Shown: positions 10,759 through 21,348, counted from the stretch's first letter. The stretch is DNA of 64,000 nucleotides from Ascarosepion bandense (GCA_037127315.1 JBBBDQ010001028.1:2108001-2172000); one strand, 5' to 3'. Notes: generated by a model from the letters alone, not told the origin. Translations and numbers: made by a program.

Positions 10759-10966
10759 CAGTCAGTCAGTTAAGTGCCATACGTGCAACACGCTTGGGCG
10801 ATCATGTCTCGAAAGAGACATGACTGACTGGGCAGAAGATTATCCCGCAGTAGGTTGCCATTGCTTTCTGCGGTAGACTGGTTGCCGACCAAGGCTATAG
10901 AATCCAATCTGTCCTGTTATTTAACCCATAACTGGAAGGAATAAACGGATTAATACCTTTCCCAAG
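10759..10966 (-). mobile_element. tRNA-derived SINE family A, 5'-truncated copy
   Basis: The minus strand carries the SINE body seen at 17402, 41793 and 44693: an AAAGGTATTAATCCG-like block, GCAATGGCAACCTACTGCGG, CAGTCAGTCATGTCTC, then GGCACTTAACTGACTGAC with a short (TGAC)n tail. The tRNA-like head is absent, as expected for incomplete reverse transcription. Confidence 0.7.
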
Positions 10967-11239
10967 CAGTACAGAACAATATAAAATGGCGACAATTTAC
11001 CCACCGAACCCTGTATATATAAAGTGCATAAGAAATGATTTATAGAGGAACAGAATATAGATTGTCATCTGCAATTAGTGCGAAGACCGTGTAGGGCCAT
11101 AGATTTAAATGGTCTTACAAAGTAAAACCAATGATTGAAGTTGAACGTTTAACAAGTGCCGTTTATATAGTTTCAAAACATTACTTATATTTATAATAGG
11201 CCCAGGTGTGGGCAACACTGCATAAATGGATAGGCACAT

Positions 11240-11580
11240 TAATAAAATTTCAGTTTTCAATAGGACAAGAAGTGTTTGCAACATAAATATCACGTCCTTC
11301 CTAACAGGTAGCATCCTGAAGGTCGTTGTTAACGGACAGTCATCGGAAGGCCTGACGATCACTCCTGGCGATTCACAGGGTTTTCTCATCGGTCTTACCC
11401 TATTTCTACTGAATATTAATGATCTGCCTAAGAGCATGCTCTGATAATTAGCATATATGAGGATGATACAACAGTTTATAGGCGGACTTCAAAAAATTTG
11501 GAATACCATAACCTAGCAGATCATCAATTCTCTGTGGATCAATGGAGAAAGAGTGGCTTGTAGAATGATATCCTTCTGCA
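11240..11580 (+). pseudogene. CR1/Jockey-like RT fragment
   Basis: The frame beginning near 11226 reads SFLTGSILKVVVNGQ and LFLLNINDLPKSM, matching the RT segment before the catalytic motif in CR1/Jockey-type elements (compare SFLSNRTLKVVLN and FLIYINDLPD at 59.5 kb). After a frame change, YEDDTTVYRRTSKN follows, where YADD is expected. About 110 codons of a much longer polymerase. Confidence 0.7.
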
Positions 11581-11765
11581 AAATCAGACATTGAGTTCAC
11601 ACATGTATTCTTCTGAAATGGACAATTAAAAGTAACAATCAATGAAAAACATTGGTCTAATCTAATGTGTGTCTGGTGTGATTGGAAGATCATTGTGGAT
11701 TATGATCTCCTTCTGCCAAATCAGAAATTGAATTCACACATGTACTATTCCGAAATGGACCAATT
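11569..11765. repeat. Imperfect direct duplication
   Basis: A block of about 65 bases at 11569-11633 (TCCTTCTGCAAAATCAGACA...) recurs at 11707-11765 (TCCTTCTGCCAAATCAGAAA...), both with TTCACACATGTA. This probably reflects local duplication in the CR1-like fragment. Confidence 0.6.
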
Positions 11766-11770
11766 TAAAG

Positions 11771-12640
11771 AAATCTTCCATCAGTACGATGCTAGATGTT
11801 AACGTCTCTTTATGGGTAGAGCTTGACTGCGATCTCCTACTTTACCTAGCATAACCACCTAATATTTTATCTTTGGATATTTCTACTTTTTTATCACTAC
11901 AATTTTCTCTTTATAAAAAGGCTTTCAATTCTATGTAAGCGTGAAAAAACATTTAGACCAGTTCAAAACCCCAAATTATGCCAAGTTATGGTAAGATGAA
12001 ATCATGAAGCTGTCTCAAAGACGGAGAGAAATAATGGAACAAAATGGAGCATATGTGGGTAAATAGATATGTATAAATACCTAAAAATTTTCTTTGAAAT
12101 TCACTTAATACTACAACCGTTTGTTTCGAATCAGTTTGAAATATTAAAAATGATTATATAAAATCCTGTAAATTGATAGATCATAGGTTGGTTACCTTTT
12201 GAGAGATTAAGACGTGAGAAAAGGTACCCTATTGTTGTGCTGCTCTGGTGAGAAATTTTTGTTGAAAAATTCTAGCAGTCCTGATTTTTTCCCTCATTGC
12301 CGTGTGGTGGGAGTAGACTGATCAAACTGCTATATTAAGATCTATTGTTTAAAATCAATATTTCGATAGAAGAAGTGTTCCCTTGTCAAGTCTTTAAAAC
12401 ATGAGAATTAAAGAATTAGACCGCGAGATATTCAGAACTAGAAACCAACTTGGAAGCATTTTATATTTTCTTTAGACATATGTTTGTTATTCGTATGAGA
12501 CGCACTAAGACTTTGTTTTCCTTTATTGACGAATGAGTCTGTTCCGATGTTTGTTGGACATTAACGAGAGCTGAATAAAAATCACAGCAAATCATTGCGG
12601 AGAAGTCTCAGTGTGTGTTTTCTTTTGTGTCTGGACGACC
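11771..12640. other. No recognised feature
   Basis: AT-rich sequence with no long open frame, RNA or repeat family that I can identify. Confidence 0.4.
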
Positions 12641-13045
12641 GGCCCGAGGTTTGAATGAAAGTCTTCAGATCAAAGTTCATAACGTTAGGTGATAAAAATG
12701 TTCTCCCACAGCCTTTGTAAATAATCCGATAGGAGCCTGTACGCCTATAACATGTATCAATCCTTCACATAAAATATATATGAATAAAAATACCCGATAA
12801 ATGAAGTAAGACGAACGAATTTTAAATAACATCCGTGTACGATTTACATTATTTGGATTGTTGTCCTCATCTTTATTGTCATATTTACGACGCTTTGGCT
12901 GTTTTGCTCTCCGACCTTCTTCAGGTGACTCGAATTTTGAACCAAACTCTTTATTTCGATCACTGGAGTAGATTCTTTTCGTTCCATAAGCCATGTTACT
13001 TTCGGATGTTTTTGTTATCTCCATTTAACACAACTTTCGAAGTTT
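12641..13045 (-). repeat. Interspersed repeat family D, copy 1
   Basis: The minus strand shares with 51830-52045 and 26870-27000 an ordered set of motifs: GATCGAAATAAAGAGTTTGG, GAAGAAGGTCGGAGAGCA, CAGCCAAAGCGTCGTAAATA, AATAAAGATGAGGA. It can be read as a lysine/arginine-rich peptide (EEGRRAKQPKRRKYDNKD), but frames break in the other copies, so I treat it as non-coding. The GAAGAAGGTCGG...GAAACGTCG layout resembles degenerate hammerhead regions of Penelope-like elements. Confidence 0.55.
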
Positions 13046-14560
13046 TTTGTTTTCCTGCAACTAATGTTGACAGGCACTGAACGCACAACTTTTTGGGTTA
13101 AATCTCTGGATCCAACGAACTCTTTTATCTGCTGGGTCATATTTCTTTGATGACAAACATTATTGTATATTCACAAGCACATTAATGAATTTTAAAAATT
13201 AAAATCTAGGTCATTCTTACATGTTCCCATATCTTCCTTATCTATAATAAAATGTCAGGCAACATTATCGAGTTTGTGATAAAGTTTAAAATGCGAGCTT
13301 CAGAGGATTGTATCATCAAATACTCATTAATATGTAGAAAGAATGTAATTTAAATTCCCTTGTTATGCGACAGATTATGAATAAAAGGCAAAAGTCAAAT
13401 GAAACATAAATTCGTCCCTCAGAAAGAAGGTATACCAAGCCTGAGTAAGAAAGACATAGTGCCAAACTAACAACTAAGAATTAGTAAAAACATAGGATTT
13501 GGGAGATAAGCGATACTTAAAATACATATAAAACACGAGGTAAAATTATTTATGCAGCATAAATATGTGATGCATGCAGAATATTATATATATATATATG
13601 CATGCATATATTTAATTGCATACGATGAAGTTTAGTTGAATATAATGTAATATATTTGTGATATATATGTAGCTACATTTACATATATTTTTCGTTACAG
13701 AATCATTTATTAAATTAGTGCCTTTAATTGAAGAAACTTTTAACTTCGAGACGAAATACAGTTCTCAAAAGAGCAATCAATGTATAAGATTAGAGCAAGA
13801 ATAAAATTTTTTCAAATATTATGTCACAATAAAGATATAGAAAAATAAGAATAGGCAATAAAGTAAGAATGTTTGAAGAAGAAAAAAAAAACAGTAATAA
13901 AAGTAAACGTAAAAAGTGTAATTTCTTGTAAAGGAGGAAGAATAAAAATAAAAGGAAAGACAAAATATCGACAGAAAAGGAGAATCAATCAATCGATATC
14001 AGAAAGGAATAAGTAACAGTAAAAAAGAGTAAGTCATAGTAAAAAAAAAAGTCACAGTAAAATAGTAAACAGTAAAAAGTTTGGAGAACTTTTAATCTAC
14101 GATGATTGTAATAATATAAGGATGGAGAATAAATAAATAAAAATGAGAAAGAAAAAGGATAGAAAAAAGAAAAAAGTAAATGGAATCAAATAAGGAAAGG
14201 AAAGAAAAGAAAATAGAGAAAAATATTAGGAAGAAATAGAAAGATCGTAATATAGGCAATTCATTATAAACTAGCGTGTTATATAATGAGATAATGAAAG
14301 AGAATGAACGGAAGAAATAAAGCTACATGCAACACCATTTTCAAGTCAAAGAATTTATAATTTATTGCTGTTGAGCGACAATAATAAAGAGAAAATTCTT
14401 TATTCTCCAGAGATTTTAACAGGTAAGTTTTAATTTCATACAAACATATTTCGTCATTTTATATATCGATTAAAGTTTGTGCCTTGAGAAAATGGTGCCT
14501 TTATTACCAAAATGTTAAATATTAGCATAAATATCCATGAAATACTTACATTTTTTACAG
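13046..14560. other. AT-rich sequence with purine-rich segment
   Basis: No gene seen. 13840-14270 is strongly A/G-biased on the + strand, with repeated GTAAAA and AAGTAA motifs. A TA/TGCA run lies at 13576-13606. Confidence 0.5.
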
Positions 14561-14624
14561 GTTGTATTATGCAAACTATAGGACACTGCATATGTATGTT
14601 TTTGATGTTATTTTAAAATATACC

Positions 14625-14682
<58 letters not shown>

Positions 14683-14760
14683 CTATGTTCATAGCACAGC
14701 GCAGAGTTTCAAGCGTTATGCAATCATCAGGTGTATATTTCAAACTAACAGTTTATTAGA
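14561..14760. repeat. (TA)n-containing repeat with degenerate hammerhead-like motif
   Basis: A TA array at 14628-14679 is followed by sequence whose minus strand has CTGATGA (14730-14724) and GAAAC (14710-14706) separated by a poorly paired stem II. Layout as in the other hammerhead-bearing repeats, but structure support is weak. Confidence 0.4.
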
Positions 14761-15386
14761 TTTGAATTTAAATTCACACACATACGCAGACACACACACA
14801 GACACACACATATATATATCAGAGTAAAATTAAACAACATATTTTAGAAAAACATAGTCATGTAGGTAGTATCAGACAGATTTTAGTCAACAATACAATA
14901 ATTCTCACTCATACACACACTTAAAAGAACCTTCAGATATTGGAGGCCATGTACATTAAATCCAAACAACCCACACTTAATAAAATCACGTTTAAATCTG
15001 GTCATAACACATTACATTGCATTAAAATACATGGATTTGTTATCATTTCGAGCTCTCACGCGGTGTGACGTCATAGAACCGCATTACAAATTTACGAAAT
15101 GCGTTTGCTATTATTGTTAATTGTCATTGTTGCTTAGCAAAGTTTTATGTCAACACAAGATACAATCGTCGCTGATGGTGGATATTTTTATGTTAACGTC
15201 CTTGTAACCTCTCTGAAGATGGCTCATGTGAGCCAAAAGCTTAGAACCAACTTAATAAAAAATTATCCAAATGTTGGTGAATCTTTATTTTCACCTGAAA
15301 TTAAATCCAAAATACGATGTTTAGAACGGCTCATGATTAAACATAATAGACATCCATTGTATCTTATATTTCACAGTATATGTTTA

Positions 15387-15389
<3 letters not shown>
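14761..15389. other. No recognised gene
   Basis: Short CA tracts (14778-14812) and AT-rich sequence. A 105-codon open frame from 15147 runs into the TA array and has no recognised domain. Confidence 0.4.

Positions 15390-15441
<52 letters not shown>
15390..15441. repeat. (TA)n microsatellite
   Basis: Pure TA array. Confidence 0.95.
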
Positions 15442-15446
<5 letters not shown>

Positions 15447-15547
15447 AGGTATTTGTCTCCGTAGGGGATATTATATAGAAGGGCATATAAAAAATTTCAA
15501 AATACAACTAAAATTTTGTATGATTCTGAAAAATGACTTGGCGTAGA

Positions 15548-15613
15548 CACACACACACACACACATACAGACAGACATGCACACACACAAACACACACAC
15601 ACACACACAACAC

Positions 15614-15650
<37 letters not shown>

Positions 15651-15675
15651 TACACACAACACACACACACACATC
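15548..15675. repeat. Compound (CA)n / (CAGA)n microsatellite
   Basis: CA array, then a run of CAGA tetramers (15614-15650), then CA again. This produces long low-complexity cysteine/valine or serine-rich open frames on the minus strand that are not genes. Confidence 0.95.
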
Positions 15676-15682
15676 GTAAACA

Positions 15683-16119
15683 AATCATTTCAAATTGTCG
15701 GTTGTTTATAACCAAGTTTCGTAAATCTTCGTTAATTTCCGTAACATATTTACCTTTGTTGACATTACGATACATTTCAGAGCAGATATGGTTATTGTGA
15801 TGAATCGGAAATTGTATAATATCTGCTTGATTAAAACCTTGTTTAGACTAATGGTCATTCGTGGTCAAGAGGTCTAAGACGTGCCAGATCACATGGTAGC
15901 TTCCCCTATCTGGATAGGGGTCGCAGGTTAGAATCCTGCCGAATGACACACATTTTCGTAATAAAAATTTATCGTAAATAATCAGGCCAGTAGATATAAA
16001 TATATAATACAGTTTAATTAAAAACAGAATATCTACTTAAATACGAGTATCTATAACAAAATAATGTTCAAAGAAATCATTTCAAATTGTTGTTTATAAT
16101 CAAGTTTCGTTAATCTTCG

Positions 16120-16125
<6 letters not shown>
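15683..16125. repeat. Direct repeat of about 55 bp flanking the tRNA-like locus
   Basis: 15683-15738 (AAATCATTTCAAATTGTCGG...CTTCGTTAAT) recurs at 16074-16125 with few changes and a 2-3 base deletion. The copies bracket about 335 bases that contain the tRNA-like structure at 15854-15948. Confidence 0.75.
15854..15948 (+). tRNA. Class II tRNA-like sequence (Leu-type, gene or pseudogene)
   Basis: A 95-base cloverleaf can be drawn. The acceptor stem GTCATTC/GAATGAC is perfect (7 bp) with discriminator A. The T arm is GCAGG-TTAGAAT-CCTGC. The variable arm is long, CCCCTAT-CTGG-ATAGGGG (7 bp), as in Leu/Ser tRNAs. The D region GTGGTCAAGAGGTCTAAGAC resembles tRNA-Leu box A. The anticodon arm fits TGCCA-GATCACA-TGGTA, but position 33 would be A instead of U and the nominal anticodon would be UCA, so the arm may have lost bases. 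Box B has TTAGAAT where TTCGAAT is normal. Intact stems with a damaged anticodon loop and box B suggest a tRNA-derived pseudogene or SINE head. No T-rich terminator follows at once. Confidence 0.55.

Positions 16126-16154
<29 letters not shown>
16126..16154. repeat. (TA)n microsatellite
   Basis: TA array directly after the second 55-bp direct repeat. Confidence 0.9.
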
Positions 16155-16156
<2 letters not shown>

Positions 16157-16705
16157 ACACATTTCTATGACATATGTTAACATGTAGGACATGACTATAA
16201 TAAAAATAATAAATATAATGCATAAATCGAAATAAAATTGTTTTAAACTGCTTGTATATTTATCGCCAGTGGTATCATTGGGTCCCTATAGATGGATGAC
16301 GAAGTGTAAGATCTTATCTTTTTGCAGTAAATAGAAGCAGCAGCAAATATGGGGGAAAAACAAAAACAAAAACCAGCATGAGCTTCACCAATTTTTAGTT
16401 TAACAAGAAAATATACTTATCCCTTACAGGGAAACACAATATGTAAACATCGTTTTAAGTGAGATTCGAGAGATTTAAGCCAAGCAACCGGTCAATGTTC
16501 GTTGGTGTTTTCTCCATTTTCAATCTTAAATCGTCACATATCCATGTTGATGGGTTTTCTTTGAAGCACCTCCATTAGAATCGGATACACTACACTTGGG
16601 AGTTGTAATGGAGGGCAATAGGTTTCCACAAACGAAAGAGAGCGAATGCACAACAATCCAATATGGCGTACAAAAAAAAAAAAAAACTGCCCCGCGCCAC
16701 CTTAT
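16155..16705. other. No recognised feature
   Basis: AT-rich sequence with an A-run at 16673-16686. I see no gene or repeat family before the inverted CR1-like 3' end. Confidence 0.4.
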
Positions 16706-17098
16706 GTTTTTTTTATCATTTTGCCTTCAAGCAAGGGGAAAATCCCACTAGAACGCTGGGGGGTACAGGGAGTGAAAGTGTATGAGAAGATTGAAAATGG
16801 CGAGGAATCAGGAAAGATAAAAAAGAAACAAGTTTTCAGAAGATTGTGATTGACATTGCATTTATTTTGTAACTATCAGGGAAGAGAGTTCTACAGGTAA
16901 GAAGTGCAAGAAAAACAATAAAAGCAGCGAGTCCCTTGCCAATTTAGTAGCCCGCTTAAATTCGTGTATTCGGAGCATCAAAAGAAATGCGCATCCAAGC
17001 AGTTACCATGAAAATATTTGTAGAACATGAAGAGATGTCACGTCGGTGAGAAAGTGACTGTTTACGAGATGCCTGGTCAGGATCGACAGTATTGTAGG
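16706..17098 (-). pseudogene. CR1/Jockey-like 3' fragment
   Basis: On the minus strand the fragment begins in the C-terminal region of the polymerase (LTDVTSLH region, LRIHEFKRATKLARDS) and ends with the family 3' UTR: a CCCCCAGCG...AGTGGGATT block, then TTGCTTGAAGGCAAAATGAT before an A-run. The ending agrees with 43.7 kb and 60.7 kb (GTGAAACGATAAAA). It is 5'-truncated with frameshifts. Confidence 0.7.
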
Positions 17099-17401
17099 CG
17101 CACCAGATCATATATGGCAATAATATTGAATATACGGACGAATAGTAGATTTTGTGAAAGATGAATTCTGACGAGAAACAATTTTTTTAGCTCAACACAG
17201 AAAACCAAACTTTCTTGCAGATGACGTATTATTTGATTCGATGTAGTAGCTCTTACTAATGTCAGTCGAAAAGGCTTAGAGTGGGGTTTAGCAACACTCA
17301 TGCTGATGGTAGCCAGAAAAGGTTCCCGATGGTGTTTAGAAATTTTTACATTACTCTTTTTACACTGAGATCAAATTGAGCTCTGTTTTGAAAAATGTTT
17401 T
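17099..17401. other. No recognised feature
   Basis: Sequence between the CR1-like fragment and a SINE; nothing identified. Confidence 0.4.
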
Positions 17402-17606
17402 GTGGTGCAGTTGATATCAGCTCGGAACGAGAAATCGGGGAGCCGAGTTCGAATTCCAGTTGCATTTACTTACGAAAGGGAATATATTAATCCGTCTCTT
17501 ACCTCCAGTTACAGGTTGCCTTGGCTAACAACTAGTCTACCGCAGAAAGTAATGGCAACCTACTGCGGGATAATCTTCTGCACAGTCAGTCATGTCTCTT
17601 TCGATA
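17402..17606 (+). mobile_element. tRNA-derived SINE family A, copy with head
   Basis: Begins with GTGGTGCAGTTGATATCAGC and GAGCCGAGTTCGAATTCC (B-box-like GTTCGAATTCC), as in a tRNA-derived Pol III promoter. It continues with ATTAATCCGTCTCTTACC, GTAATGGCAACCTACTGCGG and CAGTCAGTCATGTCTCTTTC. The 3' tail block found in the other copies is missing. Confidence 0.75.
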
Positions 17607-17705
17607 TAATTATTTACGAAATTAAGCGGATCAAGAACCCAGTTTTTCAAACAAGCATAACGATATATACATTCCGTTACGCGTAAAGTAAAATCTATCC
17701 TCGAT

Positions 17706-18208
17706 AACTGCTAAAAGCATAGCCGAAAGCGTTCTTATAAGCAAAATATTTGGACAATTTTTATGTTTTCAGAAGAAAAAAATCATCAGATCACATGAAA
17801 AATCAGAAAAAAAACTTAATCATAATACGAAGATATTATGGTTAAGTTTTATATATAATTTTGCCAAATGCAAAAAAAAAAAACAAAAAAAACAACAAAA
17901 AAACAAACAATTTCCAAAAATAATAGAAGCATTAATAATAAAATTAGAAAAAGTGAGCACTTAATAATATCAGCTATGAGCACGGCCACAATGTGCTTAC
18001 CGTGTTTAGAATATAAAATATACACATAACTTCGCACACATACATAAACACTTTGCATATCCAGTTACAAGTAAAATAAAATTAATAAAAAGTATTGCTG
18101 AAAGCGTTCAGAAAAATGAAACATTTGGACAATTTTTATATAATTTATGTTTTGAAAAGAAACAAGATTTAAGACTACATGAAAAATTATATAAAAAATA
18201 TAACCATA
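17706..18208. repeat. Spaced direct repeat of about 120 bp
   Basis: 17706-17830 and 18090-18205 share GCTGAAAGCGTTC, ATTTGGACAATTTTTAT, ACATGAAAAAT and AACCATA-like blocks in the same order. An A-rich spacer (17870-17905) and other AT-rich sequence separate them. Confidence 0.6.
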
Positions 18209-18591
18209 CTAGCAGTGTAGCCCGGCGTTGCTCGGGTGTAATGAAAGCTTTAAAGCTAATCCATGGTCCTGGAGCTCAGGCTCTTTGGACGTTGGCACGA
18301 AAGGCTAGTTGTTTCCAGTTAAAGCAAAACCGTAGACTGAAAGAAAAAATGAATGGATGTAAGTCAAATTTTGATATCCTGGTATCGATATCAAATAAGT
18401 TTTTTTTCGTCATAAACTGAATTTTGAAGACTAAATAAGTCCTTTGAGTAAATGGTATCATGGCTAAGACTAAGAACTACAATTATACCTACTTAGAGCC
18501 AAACCCGATGCAAAAACTAAAATAAAAGGGCTGAAAAAAATGCAGACATACAGGCAGAAAAACAGACAGACACACACACACAAACATCTTG

Positions 18592-18642
<51 letters not shown>

Positions 18643-18873
18643 CGATTTTTTGCACTATTGTAAGAACTGCAAGCTTGAAGCTTCTGAATATCGTCTCTTA
18701 TGTCATTGTCTATGATGGATCAAATTTGATTAAAATCGAAGAGCACTCGCAGACGCATATAGTACAACTGTGTAAATTTTCAAGAAAATCGGTTCAGCCG
18801 TTTCGGAGTCTATATGTAACGGACACACACACAAACACAGACACACACACAGACAAAGTTCCATTTATAAATA

Positions 18874-18895
<22 letters not shown>
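18209..18895 (-). mobile_element. Helitron-like composite repeat, copy 2
   Basis: Inverted relative to the copy at the start of the window. On the minus strand the 3' end is CCCGAGCAACGCCGGG, a hairpin, followed by CTACACTG, then CTAG and T: the textbook Helitron 3' terminus. Upstream in order are AATGAAAGC, a (TA)n array (18597-18640), TTTTCTTGAAAATTTACAC, a CA/TG tract and AACTTATTTATAAATGGAAC. An additional stretch of about 200-300 bases relative to copy 1 lies between the terminal block and the TA array. Confidence 0.6.
18597..18640. repeat. (TA)n microsatellite
   Basis: TA array internal to the Helitron-like copy; a second array (18880-18918) lies at its far edge. Confidence 0.95.
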
Positions 18896-18923
<28 letters not shown>

Positions 18924-19070
18924 AGTTAATAAGGAACGAAGAAAATATTAGCAACGTTCAAAACATTAATTTATAACAGTGCTCAATATAAAAATAGAGC
19001 TATTAATATTTATTATAAATCATACTTTAGAACATATACAAATTATCATCTACTACAAAGTGTACATTTT

Positions 19071-19099
19071 GTTTGGACATTGAATGGATGTCTTATCAG
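19071..19099 (-). ncRNA. Degenerate hammerhead-like core, left arm (family C)
   Basis: Minus strand CTGATAAG, ACAT...ATGT, C, CAAAC: the layout of a hammerhead core with one change in each conserved box. It is the mirror of the near-canonical core at 19121. Confidence 0.5.
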
Positions 19100-19120
19100 G
19101 TAGTGTGTCAGACAAATTAC

Positions 19121-19151
19121 CTGATGAGACATTGTCCTTTCAATGTCGAAA
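19121..19151 (+). ncRNA. Hammerhead-ribozyme-like core (family C)
   Basis: CTGATGAG, ACATTG, TCCTTT, CAATGT, CGAAA: both conserved boxes intact with a perfect 7-bp stem II including the closing G-C. Upstream ACAAA could pair with a downstream TTTGT-like strand for stem I, but that strand is mutated here (CTTAGT). Confidence 0.6.
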
Positions 19152-19258
19152 TAAAATGTATACTTAGTAGTAGATGATAATTTTTACATGTTCTCAACTA
19201 TATATATAAATGATTAAAAAGAGACAAAAGGAAAACTATATTTTGTTTCAGCTTACGC

Positions 19259-19285
19259 GTTTCGTCCACTGACGGACTTTATCAA
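19259..19285 (-). ncRNA. Degenerate hammerhead-like core
   Basis: Minus strand TTGATAA, AGTCC-GTCAGT-GGAC, GAAAC: stem II GTCC/GGAC is perfect and the second box intact, while the first box has two changes from CTGATGA. It lies just before a (TA)n array. Confidence 0.4.
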
Positions 19286-19312
19286 TTGACAGACTTTATT
19301 AACGCAAAAAAC

Positions 19313-19314
<2 letters not shown>

Positions 19315-19370
<56 letters not shown>
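19315..19370. repeat. (TA)n microsatellite
   Basis: TA array. Confidence 0.95.
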
Positions 19371-19372
<2 letters not shown>

Positions 19373-19505
19373 TAAATAGGATTTATTCAAAGATGTTGTA
19401 TGTACATTTCGACACTAAATCCCCACAGGGGATAACGCATCACCTCAGCAACGAAAAATATTCTTACATACACCTTTGAATAAATCCTACTTAATTTATA
19501 TTTGC
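19371..19505. repeat. Inverted repeat adjoining a (TA)n array
   Basis: AATAGGATTTATTCAAAGAT near 19375 is mirrored by CACCTTTGAATAAATCCTAC near 19471-19491. A GC-rich hairpin, ATCCCCACAGGGGAT, lies between. Similar in organisation to the hammerhead-bearing palindromes, but I cannot draw a good core. Confidence 0.6.
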
Positions 19506-19701
19506 TCTGTAATATTTTATTACATGGAGCTCTCTTCCAGTATCACTTTTTAATATTAAAAAAATTTAATATTAATTAGGATCGGGTTTTTGGCATTTAC
19601 CTTCCTGCTTTTTCCGCTTGGATTAAAGTATTTGAATAAAATATATATATATATATATATATATCGTTTATAAAGTCCTATTGCTGAATGAAAATTAAGC
19701 C

Positions 19702-19740
19702 CTGAGGAGTGAAGACATCGTAATAGTGCCTTCAGGAAAC
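19702..19740 (+). ncRNA. Hammerhead-ribozyme-like motif between (TA)n arrays
   Basis: CTGAGGAG, TGAAG...CTTCA (5-bp stem II), GGAAAC; then CTTTAAAG (4-bp stem III) and GTC as cleavage triplet, with GGT able to pair with the GCC before the first box. One change in CTGATGA (T to G). TA arrays lie at 19639-19664 and 19793-19838. Confidence 0.5.
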
Positions 19741-19789
19741 TTTAAAGTCGGTATGGCTTTGCTTATTTGAGAAACATCTCCACAATAAT

Positions 19790-19838
<49 letters not shown>

Positions 19839-19840
<2 letters not shown>

Positions 19841-20857
19841 TTTAGCTTTAATTAAATGAAACGAAAGTTTTGTACAGTGGTCCATGACCACTATGAATCA
19901 CCACCACCAGTTGCTCATCAATACAATTGGTAGAGAGACTCCATTATTGTCATAATAAGGATCTATAATATCTTTATTAACCAACTGGAAAAGTTGGATG
20001 ATGACCAAGCTAGTTGGCAATATGTTTTATTGCTGCTATTCAAACCACTGAAGCAACGTTGGTCCAGCAGGCACATTCCTCTTCTATATCCCAGCATCTT
20101 TCTTTCGGAAAAGAGTGTCGTTCCTAACCAAAATTTTAAACAAATGTTAGACCAAATGGAAGTAGCATTCAACGAAAACTAATATCTTCCTACTGTTATC
20201 TTATCTATATTATCTAGGATATGCTGAACTTGGCATCTATTAAGAAACTTTGTTAACATTCTAGTGTTTCTTTAGATTTATAGATTTTACAAGTACACAC
20301 AAAAAATCATAACAGTTCCAAAATTGAAAACTTAGCCAAAGTTTTTAATCCTTCGTTTAAATAGATGTATCGATAAGAATTGGGTTTAAAACTAAATGTT
20401 TTTACTGTTGAAACACACTTTAGCAGATATGCAAGTATATATATATAATTAGGAAATTAGGTTTCAAGCTTTTGGCATCTTCAGGCTTGAACTTAATAAG
20501 TGTGATTACATCTAGACATTTGAAATATCAGAAACAATTTTCATATGTAATCATACCTTTAAATACTTATTAATATCATACATGAATGAAAGTGTTTTAA
20601 AATCCTTAAGTAACTCCTCTCTAATTTTGAAAATGTTCGGTTGTTTAAAAATTCCAGTCACGCGTTCGTAAAAAAATCCATGTTTGTATGTTTGAAAAAC
20701 GGAAAATCAGTTATTATAAATTGATTGAAGATACCGAAAGGAAATAATTCATTTTCAAATATTAAATATTCAAAACCTCTACAATATTAATGCATTGAAC
20801 ACTTTTTAATACAAATGTGTAATGGTTTAATTTAATCATGACCAAAAACTAACTAAT

Positions 20858-20862
<5 letters not shown>
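19839..20862. other. No recognised gene
   Basis: AT-rich sequence. A short open frame at 19994-20182 and its mirror have no family resemblance. A motif near 20440-20490 has the CTGAAGA...GAAAC spacing on the minus strand but is too degenerate to call. Confidence 0.35.

Positions 20863-20926
<64 letters not shown>
20863..20926. repeat. (AC)n microsatellite
   Basis: Pure AC array. Confidence 0.95.
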
Positions 20927-21302
20927 TAGAAATTTTATAGAGTGAGCTTCAGAGAAAGAGACGTTTTGTATTTATTGAATGTTTCTCTATGTGAATGTTT
21001 TGTGTGTGTGCGTGCTTGCGTGCATGTCTTTGTGTACTTGTGCGTACAGTTATGATTGATTGTGTGAATTAATGTTGGTTGGTATAAATTGAACTCTATT
21101 GGAAACAACTGAAACGGAACGAGATCTGAATTTGATTAACTGAGTGGTGAGTTGAAAAGCTGGAATCGTCCAGGTGGAAAACGGACTCGATGAAAGCCAG
21201 TGTTAGTTGACGTCATCGTTAGCAGTAAATGCTGAATTTTCCTCCTGATGGTCCTTGATTTACGGTAAAGAAATCGAGGAATAAAGTGGAATATATTTGA
21301 GG
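20927..21302. other. No recognised feature
   Basis: A short TG-rich stretch (20998-21050) and otherwise unremarkable sequence. Confidence 0.4.
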
Positions 21303-21348
21303 GAAGAAGAAGAAGAAGAAGAAGAAGAAGAAGAAGAAGAAGAAGAAA
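21303..21348. repeat. (GAA)n microsatellite
   Basis: AAG/GAA triplet array. RTE-like 3' ends elsewhere in this window also end in AAG triplets, but no RTE sequence is visible next to this array. Confidence 0.9.

Larger units (their letters stand above)
18922..19205. mobile_element. Palindromic hammerhead-bearing repeat (family C), copy 1
   Basis: The left portion (AAACATTAATTTATAACAGTGC, ATTAATATTTATTATAAA) matches 63745-63950 inverted and 26055-26120. The rest is an inverted repeat: AAATTATCATCTACTAC...TGTACATTTTGTTTGGACATTG is mirrored by CAATGTCGAAATAAAATGTA...GTAGTAGATGATAATTT. Each arm carries a hammerhead-like core pointing outward from the centre. Confidence 0.65.

Noticed and set aside
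14706..14730. CTGATGA...GAAAC as a hammerhead
   Set aside because: Boxes are present but stem II barely pairs; not counted among the ribozyme calls.
15471..15775. Cysteine/valine/serine-rich open frames on the minus strand
   Set aside because: They are translations of the (CA)n/(CAGA)n microsatellite and have no independent support.
20445..20490. CTGAAGATGCC...GCTTGAAACC on the minus strand as a hammerhead
   Set aside because: First box altered and no convincing stem I or III.
21303..21348. GAA array as the tail of an RTE copy
   Set aside because: No RTE C-terminal coding or KGHGT-like sequence adjoins it on either strand.
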